53,802 bases of DNA from contig JAIBAI010000015.1 in the NCBI GenBank assembly GCA_019695235.1, positions 1-53,802 on the forward strand, written 5' to 3'. The position numbers and the translations under genes are program-made. This stretch comes from Bacteroidia bacterium. GTDB taxonomy: Bacteria > Bacteroidota > Bacteroidia > M30B66. Below the pieces are notes generated by a model. That model had not been told where the DNA came from. It searched no databases and worked only from the letters and a program-made list of their open reading frames with translations. Shown piece by piece: positions 1 to 9,065 of this stretch; the first letter of the stretch is position 1, and each line of letters begins with the position of its first letter.

Positions 1-3
1 ACA

Positions 4-1083
4 TTGAAAAAGCAATTTACCCGCTTTGCGAAACTGGCCTTGTTTTTCACCTTCCTTGTAACGCTGGCTGGTTCTGTAGTTCGTATGACCGGTTCGGGCA
101 TGGGTTGCCCTGACTGGCCACGTTGTTTTGGGTATTATATTCCTCCCAGCAACCCTGCACAGCTTGATTTTCACCCCGAACATGATTACCGAAAGGGGAT
201 GATGATTATAAAAAACGACACCTTGTGGAGGGCTTTGAATGACTTTCGTTCAGGTAATGGCTTTGACCATGCCAATTGGGAGAAATACCCTAAGCACGAC
301 TATGCCAAATTCGTCGTTGCCCACACCTGGACTGAGTATATTAACAGGCTGAGCGGCGCCACAATGGGACTGGTGGTTCTAGGCTTGTTTATCACTTCTT
401 TCGTCTGGTACAGAGAAAAGCCCTTACTAACAATGCTTTCTACCGGAATGTTGCTGCTTACCGGCTTTCAGGCCTGGCTGGGGGCTTTGGTTGTTTCATC
501 ACATCTGGCACCGGTAAAAATAACCATTCACATGCTTGCGGTGCTGGTGCTATTGGTACTGATTCAGTTAATTTTGAAGATAAATCGTCAGCTACAAGCA
601 CCAATTCAAAATGCGCAAGCTCACCAAATAGCTACTTCACAGCCAATTGTATTCACATTGAGAAATTGGTTCTTGCTGGCCCTGTTGTTAACCACCGTTC
701 AAATTGTATTGGGTACAGAAGTAAGAGAAGCGATTGACCAGATTGCCAGCAACGCCGGCAATACAGGTCGTGAAACCTGGGTGAATCAATTGCCATTCAC
801 CTTTTATATTCACCGCTCCTTTTCTATTCTGTTATTATTGATTAATGGCTGGCTGCTTATCAAGGCTAGACAAAGCGGCAATCAACGTACAGGTAGTTTT
901 GCCCTAATTGCTATCTGCATACTTGTAATGGAAGTTTTAGCAGGGATTATACTGAGTTATGCAGACTTTCCTGCAATTGTACAACCCCTGCATCTGCTGT
1001 TAGGCCTTATGCTCTTTGCGGCACAGTTTGAATGCTGGCTTTCTTTGGGAAAGGACCAAATCAGTGAATCACCAAGCGCTTGA
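4..1083 (+). CDS. ctaA: Heme A synthase, CtaA/COX15 family (5' end may lie outside window)
   Basis: Converts heme O to heme A in the cytoplasmic membrane for cytochrome c oxidase. The N-terminal signature GSVVRMTGSGMGCPDWPRC (about residues 23-41) followed by FGYYIPP is typical of COX15/CtaA. About eight hydrophobic segments are visible. Candidate heme-ligand histidines lie in AHTWTEYINRL, SSHLAPVKITIH, FYIHRSF and PLHLLLG, arranged as two halves as in the family. The first in-frame start in view is TTG at position 4, but the frame is open to the window edge, so the real start may be upstream. The 3' end overlaps the last codons of the convergent gene by 23 bp. Confidence 0.93.
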   Translation: MKKQFTRFAKLALFFTFLVTLAGSVVRMTGSGMGCPDWPRCFGYYIPPSNPAQLDFHPEHDYRKGMMIIKNDTLWRALNDFRSGNGFDHANWEKYPKHDYAKFVVAHTWTEYINRLSGATMGLVVLGLFITSFVWYREKPLLTMLSTGMLLLTGFQAWLGALVVSSHLAPVKITIHMLAVLVLLVLIQLILKINRQLQAPIQNAQAHQIATSQPIVFTLRNWFLLALLLTTVQIVLGTEVREAIDQIASNAGNTGRETWVNQLPFTFYIHRSFSILLLLINGWLLIKARQSGNQRTGSFALIAICILVMEVLAGIILSYADFPAIVQPLHLLLGLMLFAAQFECWLSLGKDQISESPSA

Positions 1084-3184
1084 TTTCGCGCTGCTGGTTT
1101 CGGTTATACAGCACCACCCAGTAGGCACCGGCGGCAAACTCGCTGACAGATACCTGCTTTTGACCCTGTCCGCTCATCTGTAGAGCGGTAGTGTAAACCA
1201 GTTGACCGGCATAGTTATATAGCTCAAGCCGGCTGAGCAGTTCAGCTTGCTCACCCAACTTCAAAATCACATAATCACTTGCCGGATTGGGCAATATTTC
1301 CCAGCTAAGCCCAAAACCAGGGTCATGAATACCCAATAGCTTTTTCACGATGATATCCATGTTGATGGTATCATTTCCGCAGTCGTTGGTTACAATAAGT
1401 GTTACCGGATATGTATCATCAAAGGGATAGGTGAAAATCGGATTTTCTTCGTTAGAGGTGTTCCCCCCGCCAAAATCCCAGAAAAACTTCCGGCCATATT
1501 GCGAAGTGCTTGTGAACTGTACCGAGTAGTTAAAGAATGGCTGGCCGTAAGTGAAGTTCGCCACCGGTACATAGTTCTGGGTAAAATGCAAAGTATCAGA
1601 GGTAGCCTGGCATCCACTTACATCGGTAATGGTAAGGTAATAATCGCCTGGTTGGTTGATGCGGGCATTGCGGGTAGTATCACCGTTCGACCACTGGTAC
1701 CGGGCAAATGCATTTACTGATTCAATTACTGCCTCATGACCTTCACAAATCAGTGTGTCTTTAGTCATGATGGGAACTTCAGGGGTTTGCCCCGGAAATA
1801 CCTTGGTGGTATCAGAACTACCTGCACAACCATTAGCATCAACGGCATGCAACACGAAGCTTCCCGGAGCAGAAACGGTAATCGTTGGCGTAGAGGCTCC
1901 ACCGGTCCAGCTGAACTCAGTTAAACCAGGCGTACCACTAAGTACGATTGGCCCGCCGCACAGGTACAGATCACCTTGTGGCAGAATGTCAACTTCGGCA
2001 GCCGTTGTTCGAATAATTTCCATTGGGTCAGATGTTACAATGCAACCCAGTGAATCAGTGGCAGTTACCTCATAGCTTCCCGGGTTGTTCACCACAATAA
2101 AAGTATCACTTGATGCCGTGCTCCATTGAATATTGGTAAAGTCTTGAGGAATACTTAATTGGATAGGGCCATTGCACAGATTATTTACATCCGGATTGCG
2201 TGTAATACTGATTCCGGCAGGTTCTTTCACATTGATATATACATAGGCAGAATCTCTACACGAACCTTTTTGACCAATTACTTTTAATGTAGTATCACGT
2301 GTAGGTGAAACCGTTGGGTTCTCACAACTACTACAATTGAGCAGTGATGGATGGCTCCAGATATAGCTTTCAGCTCCGGTAACACTCAGTTGAATTGAGT
2401 TTCCGGCGCAAACTTCCGGCTGTTCAGGTAAGATACGTGGCTTACATGCAGGGGCAAACGGCCTGAAGCCCAGCTTAGATACGGGCCGTGGAATAAACCA
2501 ATACATCCCGTTACCGAAAGTGTCACAAACGGCTGCCGATGGCGTTACAAAGAAAGTTCCTATACCTACCCGCCCGGTATCTGGCTGGCCGAAATAAGAT
2601 AAAGCAGCCACTCCACTATTTACGTTTGAAAATATGCCAAGGGGGGCAGCAGTAACTCCGTCATTTATGCCGTAACAAACGTCTATCATGATATTCCCGA
2701 CACCGTCCCAGGCAAACTCCTGATCGAATACAAGATCGGTATATCCTGTATCTGACACAACTGACTGATTCAGATTAAAAGGGTTTTTAACGGTGAACTC
2801 CGGCCCGATGGTACGGATAGTATCACCGATATGAATCAGGTCAACAGGAACATTGCGCATCCGGATGGTATAACCTTTCAGGCCCGAACCAGTGGCGTAA
2901 TAAGGTGCATTAATCAACCTTACTATGTGCCATGCCAAACTGGTGATAAAGCATCCGGTGTCGCTTGGAGCCCCACCTGCAATCAATTCGTCACGGGTAT
3001 ATATAAACTGATACCTTACATTATCATGGTACGAGTAGTAGGGTGTTGGCACGAACGGACTTGAATTAATAATATCGGCTGCAAGGTTTGCAGGCATATT
3101 GATATACGTCTGTGCCGAAGCACGCTGTGTATAAAATGATACAAAAAGCAAGATAATCGCAACTTGACGGAGGAAAGAATTCAT
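1061..3184 (-). CDS. Secreted PKD-domain protein with T9SS type A sorting domain
   Basis: A 707-residue exported protein. It has an N-terminal signal peptide (basic start, hydrophobic core, predicted cleavage after ASA before QTYIN). A beta-rich region follows with repeated short Ig-like units, each with cysteines and a pattern like 'C.G..I.LS....Y.WS'. A PKD-like domain lies near residues 540-615 (WDFGGG..S.EENP.FTYP). The last ~80 residues form a T9SS type A C-terminal domain (ILPNPASDYV ... LELYNYAGQLV ... GAYWVVLYN). The family role is export across the outer membrane and surface attachment or release; the ligand is unknown. It lies between ctaA and the ccm genes but on the opposite strand, so it is probably unrelated to cytochrome assembly. 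Confidence 0.85.
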   Translation of the reverse strand: MNSFLRQVAIILLFVSFYTQRASAQTYINMPANLAADIINSSPFVPTPYYSYHDNVRYQFIYTRDELIAGGAPSDTGCFITSLAWHIVRLINAPYYATGSGLKGYTIRMRNVPVDLIHIGDTIRTIGPEFTVKNPFNLNQSVVSDTGYTDLVFDQEFAWDGVGNIMIDVCYGINDGVTAAPLGIFSNVNSGVAALSYFGQPDTGRVGIGTFFVTPSAAVCDTFGNGMYWFIPRPVSKLGFRPFAPACKPRILPEQPEVCAGNSIQLSVTGAESYIWSHPSLLNCSSCENPTVSPTRDTTLKVIGQKGSCRDSAYVYINVKEPAGISITRNPDVNNLCNGPIQLSIPQDFTNIQWSTASSDTFIVVNNPGSYEVTATDSLGCIVTSDPMEIIRTTAAEVDILPQGDLYLCGGPIVLSGTPGLTEFSWTGGASTPTITVSAPGSFVLHAVDANGCAGSSDTTKVFPGQTPEVPIMTKDTLICEGHEAVIESVNAFARYQWSNGDTTRNARINQPGDYYLTITDVSGCQATSDTLHFTQNYVPVANFTYGQPFFNYSVQFTSTSQYGRKFFWDFGGGNTSNEENPIFTYPFDDTYPVTLIVTNDCGNDTINMDIIVKKLLGIHDPGFGLSWEILPNPASDYVILKLGEQAELLSRLELYNYAGQLVYTTALQMSGQGQKQVSVSEFAAGAYWVVLYNRNQQREIKRLVIH

Positions 3185-3302
3185 TCTTTATTGATATAAG
3201 CAGATAAACATTTAAAAAAGCCCGTGAATTTACGAAAAATAGCGATGCGTATTGAACTTTTAGGCAATTTTAATGTTTTCGGTAAGGCATTACTTCATTC
3301 AC

Positions 3303-3310
3303 TACCTTTG
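3303..3310 (+). promoter_or_regulatory. Bacteroidota -7 promoter motif (TACCTTTG) for ccm operon
   Basis: TACCTTTG matches the TAnnTTTG consensus, with a T-rich TTTTC about 22 bp upstream as a possible -33 element. Transcription would start near 3315. That argues against the TTG at 3316 and for an ATG at 3337 or 3364 as the ccmC start. Confidence 0.5.
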
Positions 3311-3336
3311 TCCGGTTGAAAAATTCTGGTTCCAGC

Positions 3337-4065
3337 ATGCCCGCTCAACAAAATAGTATATCAATGCGTAACTGGTGGAAGGTTATGGCAGTAATTCTTG
3401 TGTTTTACACCATAATAATGGGCTTTCTCGGCGAAGTTCCTGCACTTTTTGTACTCAATGAAACCATTCGGAATCTGTATTTTCATGTTACCATGTGGTT
3501 TTGCATGATGGCGCTGTTGAGTGTTTCGGTTTACCATAGCATCGCCTACCTGGTAAAACCCTTGTATGAGAAAGACCTAAAGGCTGCTTCTTTTGCCGGA
3601 ACAGGGTTGTTTTTTGGTATGCTGGGTATAGCAACCGGCAGTGTATGGGCGCGTTTTACCTGGGGAGCATGGTGGGTGAATGACCCGAAACTGAATGGGG
3701 CAGCAGTATCGGTACTGATTTACATGGCTTACCTTATTTTACGTAACTCCTTAGATGAGGAACAGAAAAGAGCAAGAATATCAGCCGTTTACAACATATT
3801 TGCCTACGTATTGATGCTTGTGTTTCTGATGGTATATCCCCGTCTGAATCAGGTTGACAGTCTTCACCCGGGCAATGGTGGCAATCCGGCCTTCAGCTCG
3901 TATGATTTAGACAGTCAGATGCGCCTGGTTTTTTACCCTGCTGTTGCCGGATGGGTACTTATTGGCGTTTGGCTTACCAGCCTGCGTATCCGGTTAGGAA
4001 TACTTCAATACAAAAAGCTCTCCGGCGAACTGACGAACAAGAAACAAGGAAGTTATGCAAAGTAA
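3337..4065 (+). CDS. ccmC: Cytochrome c maturation protein CcmC (heme handling)
   Basis: Integral membrane protein that presents heme to CcmE during cytochrome c maturation. The WGAWWVNDPKLN motif (near residue 109) is the tryptophan-rich heme-handling loop of the CcmC/CcmF/CcsA superfamily. Conserved histidines flank it in YFHVTMWF (before) and DSLHPGNGG (after). Six hydrophobic segments are visible. An in-frame TTG occurs at 3316, but the promoter motif at 3303-3310 leaves no leader for it, so I chose ATG 3337 (ATG 3364 is also possible). It is the first gene of a ccmC-D-E-F operon, and its last codons overlap ccmD by 11 bp. Confidence 0.9.
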   Translation: MPAQQNSISMRNWWKVMAVILVFYTIIMGFLGEVPALFVLNETIRNLYFHVTMWFCMMALLSVSVYHSIAYLVKPLYEKDLKAASFAGTGLFFGMLGIATGSVWARFTWGAWWVNDPKLNGAAVSVLIYMAYLILRNSLDEEQKRARISAVYNIFAYVLMLVFLMVYPRLNQVDSLHPGNGGNPAFSSYDLDSQMRLVFYPAVAGWVLIGVWLTSLRIRLGILQYKKLSGELTNKKQGSYAK

Positions 4066-4273
4066 AATCATCCTGCTTTTGGCAGCACTCTTAACACCTG
4101 CCCTGACATTTGCCCAAGGCCCTGAAATGGCCGATTTAATGCGCAGTAATGGCAAGATTTACGTGGTAGTAGTTGTGGTATGTATCGTATTTGCAGGCAT
4201 TACAGCCTACCTGATCAGGCTTGACAAAAAGATCAGCAAATTTGAAAAGTACCAAAACACAAAAGACCTGTGA
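4055..4273 (+). CDS. ccmD: CcmD-like small membrane protein
   Basis: 72 residues: a signal-like first segment ending TFAQG, then one strong transmembrane helix (IYVVVVVVCIVFAGITAYL), then a short basic tail with LDKKISKFEK. Size, topology and position between ccmC and ccmE match CcmD, which in the family helps release holo-CcmE from CcmC. The sequence alone would be too plain to name, so the call rests on context. It overlaps ccmC by 11 bp and ccmE by 4 bp, indicating translational coupling. Confidence 0.75.
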   Translation: MQSKIILLLAALLTPALTFAQGPEMADLMRSNGKIYVVVVVVCIVFAGITAYLIRLDKKISKFEKYQNTKDL

Positions 4274-4680
4274 AAAAATCATATATCATTGCCATTGTTC
4301 TTGTTGCCGTAGCTATCGGGGTGATTTTGAGCACCTTTGCCGACTCTGCTACCTATGCTACATTTGATGAAGCCATGGAAAACCCTGAGCGCAAATACCA
4401 AGTGGTAGGCACGCTGAGCCCTGGCAAGGCTTTGGAATACAATCCGGAAGTAGATGCTAATCTTTTTCGTTTCTATTTAGTTGACCGTGAAGGACTTGAA
4501 AAGGAGGTAGTGTTTAAAGGCAGCAAGCCTCAGGATTTCGAACGTTCAGAGCAAGTGGTAATAAAGGGGAAAATGAATGGCGCTGCTTTTCAGGCCGATG
4601 AGCTGTTAATGAAATGCCCCAGCAAATACAACGATGGCAGTGAAGGTTTGAAAGAGTTTAAAGCCGGAGAAGAATCTTAA
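4270..4680 (+). CDS. ccmE: Cytochrome c maturation heme chaperone CcmE, CxxxY variant
   Basis: Periplasm-facing heme chaperone anchored by one N-terminal helix (residues 4-20), followed by an OB-fold beta domain (KYQVVGTLS ... FRFYLVD ... VFKGSKP ... VVIKGKMNG ... FQADELLMKCPSKY). Classical CcmE binds heme covalently through a histidine in HxxxY. Here the motif reads C116-P-S-K-Y120, the cysteine variant known from Desulfovibrio and some other lineages. The start is GTG, overlapping the ccmD stop. ccmF follows 8 bp downstream. Confidence 0.9.
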   Translation: MKKSYIIAIVLVAVAIGVILSTFADSATYATFDEAMENPERKYQVVGTLSPGKALEYNPEVDANLFRFYLVDREGLEKEVVFKGSKPQDFERSEQVVIKGKMNGAAFQADELLMKCPSKYNDGSEGLKEFKAGEES

Positions 4681-4688
4681 TTAAGGAA

Positions 4689-7298
4689 ATGGGAATTGAA
4701 TATATCGGAGAACACACCATTTGGGGCCAATTAGGGCGCATTTCGGTGTTGTTAAGTTTTTGTGGTGCCCTGCTTTCTGGTATCGCCTATTGGTTTGCAC
4801 AAGAAAATCAGGTTCAGGCTGCCTCCTGGAAGAAAATAGCGCGTTCAGCCTACATTATTCATGCTATTGGATTGCTTGCTGTAGTTGGGACGCTGTTTGT
4901 AATGCTATTCAACCATTATTTTGAATACCGGTATGTTTGGGAACATAGCAATCGGGCTATGTCAATGCAATACATACTCAGTTGTTTCTGGGAAGGTCAG
5001 GAAGGAAGTTTTCTGTTATGGGCCTTTTGGAACATGGTTCTGGGCTTTATTCTGATGAAAAGTGCCCGTGAATGGGAGTTTACAACCATGGCCATCGTGG
5101 CATTGGTGCAGGTTTTTCTTTCTTCGATGCTGCTTGGGGTGTATGTTGGTGATTTTCGGATTGGCAGCGACCCGTTTATTCTTTTGCGTGAATATGCAGA
5201 TTATGCCAACTTACCCTTTGTACAGCAGGCAGATTACCTTAAATCATTAGACGGTCGTGGACTCAATCCGCTCCTACAGAATTATTGGATGACCATTCAC
5301 CCACCGGTGTTGTTCCTCGGTTTTTCAGCCGGATTGTTTCCATTCGTCTATGGAATGGCCGGTATATGGCGCAGAAAATACCATGAATGGATTCAGCCTG
5401 CACTTAGCTGGACCTTCTTTGCGGTAGGTATTCTGGGTTGCGGAATTTTACTGGGAGGCGCCTGGGCTTACGAAGCCCTTAGTTTCGGCGGATTTTGGGC
5501 ATGGGACCCGGTAGAAAACGCCTCATTGGTGCCCTGGATTACGCTGGTGGCGGCAGGCCATGTGATGTTACTCACCAAAGCCCGGAAACAAAGTCCGGTA
5601 ACTTCCCTCTTTTTGGTGTACATCAGCTTTGTGTTGATATTATATTCAACCTTTCTTACCCGAAGCGGCATTTTGGGAGAGACCTCTGTACATGCATTTA
5701 CCGATTTAGGAATGAGCGGGCAACTGCTGTTGTACCTGTTGGTTTTCGCCTGGCTTCCGGCTATTTTGCACATTAACACAGGCATCAAAGGCTGGATATA
5801 CTTTGTAATCGGCCTGGCATTGCTTATTGGCGGGCTTACCGGAGGAATATTTAAGCTACTGGGTGCTGCATTTATTCTTGGCTCGCTGATATTTACCTTA
5901 CGAACTATAGGCAAACAATACCAAGATGGCCAGCAGGAAGACCAACTGAGCTCAAGAGAGTTTTGGATGTTCATTGGCTCGCTGGTATTGCTGGTTTCAG
6001 CTTTCCAGATAACTTTTAGCACTTCCACACCCGTAATTAACAAGTTTATTTCAGGAGCCATTGCCGGCTTTTTCGCATGGTTGAATGGCATGTTCCCTAC
6101 CGAGATTTTGCAGAAGCTTGCAGAAGCAAAATTGGGTGTTCAGGAAGACCCGGTAAAGCATTTTAATAGCTGGCAAATTCCCTTTGCTATCATAACAGCA
6201 ATTTTGGTAGGATTGGGTCAGTTCTTGCGCTACAAAGAAACACCAGCAGGCGAATTGCTCAAAAAAACCCTGCGCTCACTGATTGTTGCTTTGGTGCTTA
6301 CCGCACTGATTTCATGGTTGATTAACCTACAGCAACCTATGCTGATAGTGCTGCTCTTTACTTCGTTGTTCGCAGTGCTGGCAAACCTCGATTACCTGAT
6401 TTTAACCACCAAGGGAAAATGGCGCAAAGCAGGTCCTTCGGTGGCGCATATTGGTTTTGGGCTTATCCTTGCCGGAACGCTTATTTCTTCCGGTAAGAAA
6501 GAATATATCTCCCGCAATATGAGTAATTATGATTTGGGAGAAGAACTGCCCTCAGAAGAAAATATCCTGCTTTTTAAGGGCGATACGGTGCGCATGGGTG
6601 AGTATCTGGTAACATACAGAGCAGACTCAGTTGCTGGCATCAACACGTATTACCAGGTTGATTATCTAAAGCCACAGGCTGACGGAAAACATATCAGGCA
6701 GTTTACATTATCACCGCTGTTGCAGGAGAATCCGCGTATGGGCAATATCACCGAACCTGATACCCGCCACTTTCTGCACAAGGATATATTTACACATGTA
6801 ACCTCTGTTTCAAAAGATGAACCAGGCGATGAATGGGCAGATACGACACTATACAAAATGAAGATTGGTGATACCGTTGTCGGACAGGGTTATAGCCTTA
6901 AACTACTCGGTATCGTTTCAGACACCCCTACAATGCTTGAGATGCAGAAAGGCCAGCACCTTACTGCCAGTGCGAAGATTATAGTGAACCATCACGGACA
7001 TGAAGAACAAGTTATGCCCCAGTTTATTTTGCATCAAAGTGGGGTGGAAACACGTGACACGCTATTAGAGCACGCGGGGCTTCACATAAGTTTTCTAAAG
7101 ATTGACCCTCAAAATGAGGAGTTTCACATCCAGGTGAAGGTGCGAAAAAAGACCATGCAGGATTTTATTGTGTTGAAAGCAATTGTTTTCCCAGGCATCA
7201 ATATCCTTTGGATAGGTTGCATACTGATGGTTATTGGATCTGGTATGGCGGTAGTGCAACGTATCAGGCCTCAGCGCAAAAAAGATGACGCATCCTGA
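4689..7298 (+). CDS. ccmF: Cytochrome c heme lyase, CcmF/CcsA family
   Basis: An 869-residue polytopic membrane protein that attaches heme to apocytochrome c. The signature FGGFWAWDPVENASLVPW lies near residues 264-281. Conserved histidines sit in MTIHPPVLFLG and in HVMLLTK. More than ten membrane segments are visible. Before the last helix there is a large soluble domain (roughly residues 600-830), as expected for CcmF's periplasmic domain. It follows ccmE by 8 bp. The 3' end overlaps the next gene by 14 bp. No ccmG or ccmH homologue is visible in the window, so thiol handling must be encoded elsewhere. Confidence 0.92.
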   Translation: MGIEYIGEHTIWGQLGRISVLLSFCGALLSGIAYWFAQENQVQAASWKKIARSAYIIHAIGLLAVVGTLFVMLFNHYFEYRYVWEHSNRAMSMQYILSCFWEGQEGSFLLWAFWNMVLGFILMKSAREWEFTTMAIVALVQVFLSSMLLGVYVGDFRIGSDPFILLREYADYANLPFVQQADYLKSLDGRGLNPLLQNYWMTIHPPVLFLGFSAGLFPFVYGMAGIWRRKYHEWIQPALSWTFFAVGILGCGILLGGAWAYEALSFGGFWAWDPVENASLVPWITLVAAGHVMLLTKARKQSPVTSLFLVYISFVLILYSTFLTRSGILGETSVHAFTDLGMSGQLLLYLLVFAWLPAILHINTGIKGWIYFVIGLALLIGGLTGGIFKLLGAAFILGSLIFTLRTIGKQYQDGQQEDQLSSREFWMFIGSLVLLVSAFQITFSTSTPVINKFISGAIAGFFAWLNGMFPTEILQKLAEAKLGVQEDPVKHFNSWQIPFAIITAILVGLGQFLRYKETPAGELLKKTLRSLIVALVLTALISWLINLQQPMLIVLLFTSLFAVLANLDYLILTTKGKWRKAGPSVAHIGFGLILAGTLISSGKKEYISRNMSNYDLGEELPSEENILLFKGDTVRMGEYLVTYRADSVAGINTYYQVDYLKPQADGKHIRQFTLSPLLQENPRMGNITEPDTRHFLHKDIFTHVTSVSKDEPGDEWADTTLYKMKIGDTVVGQGYSLKLLGIVSDTPTMLEMQKGQHLTASAKIIVNHHGHEEQVMPQFILHQSGVETRDTLLEHAGLHISFLKIDPQNEEFHIQVKVRKKTMQDFIVLKAIVFPGINILWIGCILMVIGSGMAVVQRIRPQRKKDDAS

Positions 7299-8070
7299 TG
7301 AGATATTACTTGTAGGCACAGGAAACCTTGCCTCCCATTTGGCTACTCTGTTAAGCGGTCCTGCAGGGTTCAGGGTAGATGTTGCCGGAAGAGATGCTGA
7401 AACAACAGAAATATTTTGCAACACATACGGAGGCTTGCCTTTCAGGGCAGAAGATGCAAAGTATTATCAGGTTGCCATTATTTGTGTAAGCGATCAGGCT
7501 ATAGAACAATGCGCCGGGATATATGCCAAACATGCAGCTGCCCTGATTCACACATCGGGCGCGACGCCGTTTGAAGTTTTAAGCAAATATCACTCCCAAA
7601 CCGGTGTGTTTTGGCCAATGCAGACATTTACTGCCGGAAGACCCATCAACTGGCACAAGCTCCCGGTATGCATACAGGCATCCGGCTCGGGACCCGGCGT
7701 TTTCTTCGAAAAACTTAGTAACAGCACCGGGCTGCTCACCGTTGAAACCACCTCTGCTGAACGATTGAATTACCATCTTGCTGCAGTGTTCGCATGTAAT
7801 TTCACCAACCATCTATATACATTAGCTGACATCTGGTGCCGTGAGAACCTGCTTGAGCCTAAATTGATGCTTCCTTTGATTGAGGAAACAGCAAAAAAAG
7901 TACAGTTGCTTGACCCAACAGAAGCACAGACCGGTCCGGCAAAAAGGGCTGATCAGGTAACTATAGACAAACACATGGCATTACTCAATGATCATCCTGC
8001 ACTAAGACAGGTATATCAATTGTTTAGTGAGCAAATCATGAGCCGGTATCATTACCTTTGGCGTAAATGA
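7285..8070 (+). CDS. Rossmann-like DUF2520 domain protein
   Basis: 261 residues. The N-terminal Rossmann nucleotide-binding fold has GTGNLASHLA at about residues 11-20 after a hydrophobic strand, and continues to about residue 115 (VAIICVSDQAI, LIHTSGATP). The C-terminal helical domain matches the DUF2520 pattern (FWPMQTFTAGRP, then AAVFACNFTNHLYTLA). The fold resembles 6-phosphogluconate dehydrogenase-type or P5C reductase-type enzymes, but the substrate is unknown. It overlaps ccmF by 14 bp and the UbiA gene by 4 bp, so it is translated within the same operon. Confidence 0.85.
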   Translation: MTHPDEILLVGTGNLASHLATLLSGPAGFRVDVAGRDAETTEIFCNTYGGLPFRAEDAKYYQVAIICVSDQAIEQCAGIYAKHAAALIHTSGATPFEVLSKYHSQTGVFWPMQTFTAGRPINWHKLPVCIQASGSGPGVFFEKLSNSTGLLTVETTSAERLNYHLAAVFACNFTNHLYTLADIWCRENLLEPKLMLPLIEETAKKVQLLDPTEAQTGPAKRADQVTIDKHMALLNDHPALRQVYQLFSEQIMSRYHYLWRK

Positions 8071-9062
8071 CAAAGTTTCTGCGTCTTATCAGACTCCCCA
8101 ACCTGATTATCATTGCGCTCACCATGTGTGGCGTGCGTTATGGTTTACTTGAGACAATCTGGCTTGAAACCAGCCAGGTGCTTCAAGCTGAAGGGTTTTC
8201 TGCTATTGTTGAAGCACGTTTACACATGAAGGGCTTTGATTTTTTCATGCTTATGGCTTCGGTGTTGTTAATTGCTGCCGGAGGTTATATCATCAATGAC
8301 TATTTTGATGTAAAAGCCGACAGGATTAATAAAAAGCACCTGGTAGTGTTGGATAGTAGCAGAAACAGAAGGTTAGCATTGGCAAGTTTTGTGCTGTGTG
8401 GTATCATCGGTATACTGTTGGGTTTGTGGGTAGCCTTGCGTGTTGGCAACTGGAAACTGGTTTCAATTCAATTGTTCAGCTTTATAACACTTTGGTTTTA
8501 CTCATCGCACCTGAAGAAACAAATGCTTTCAGGCAATTTGCTGATTGCCTTATTGGCCGCACTGGTGCCCTTTATCACCGGGCTGTATGAGCTTTTAAGC
8601 AAGGCATTGCCTTCACTTGAAACGATTAACCTGCTTTTACCGGGAGCCGGAACCAGTGTGCTCAGTAAGGGTGCTGCGCTGGTATTGGGTTTCGCCTTGT
8701 TCGCTTTTCTTTCGAATCTCATCCGTGAAATCATTAAGGATACCGAAGATATTCCCGGCGATTTAGAAGCTGGTTGCCGCACCTTGCCCATTGTGATTGG
8801 TGAAAATCCAACACGTTATGTAGTACTTTTTTTTATCTTTTTCACTTCCGGATTATTAGGTTTTGTTCAGCAATATCTGTTTCGTTCAGGCATGGAACTG
8901 TTGTTCTGGTTTTTAATGCTGGCCATACAATTACCCTTGTTGGTACTGGCTTATTTGCTTTGGAATGCCCAACAACGCTCTGATTACAGTAAAGCATCGT
9001 TCTTAAGCAAGCTGATTATTGTATGTGGTGTGCTGTCAATGTTTTTATTTCGTTATCAATAA
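8067..9062 (+). CDS. UbiA family prenyltransferase
   Basis: 331-residue polytopic membrane protein. The first aspartate-rich motif is INDYFDVKADRINK (NDxxDxxxD type) and the second is IKDTEDIPGDLEAG (DxxxD type). These bind the Mg-diphosphate of a prenyl donor in the UbiA superfamily. About eight to nine membrane helices are visible. Bacteroidota members of this subgroup are often labelled geranylgeranylglycerol-phosphate geranylgeranyltransferase-like, but I cannot assign an acceptor. The start codon overlaps the upstream stop, and maf follows 3 bp later. Confidence 0.85.
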   Translation: MTKFLRLIRLPNLIIIALTMCGVRYGLLETIWLETSQVLQAEGFSAIVEARLHMKGFDFFMLMASVLLIAAGGYIINDYFDVKADRINKKHLVVLDSSRNRRLALASFVLCGIIGILLGLWVALRVGNWKLVSIQLFSFITLWFYSSHLKKQMLSGNLLIALLAALVPFITGLYELLSKALPSLETINLLLPGAGTSVLSKGAALVLGFALFAFLSNLIREIIKDTEDIPGDLEAGCRTLPIVIGENPTRYVVLFFIFFTSGLLGFVQQYLFRSGMELLFWFLMLAIQLPLLVLAYLLWNAQQRSDYSKASFLSKLIIVCGVLSMFLFRYQ

Positions 9063-9065
9063 AGC

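Noticed and set aside
5468-6091. 207-codon open frame on the minus strand inside ccmF
   Set aside because: Fully antisense to a clear CcmF membrane domain; its composition is the mirror of hydrophobic codons and shows no family motif.
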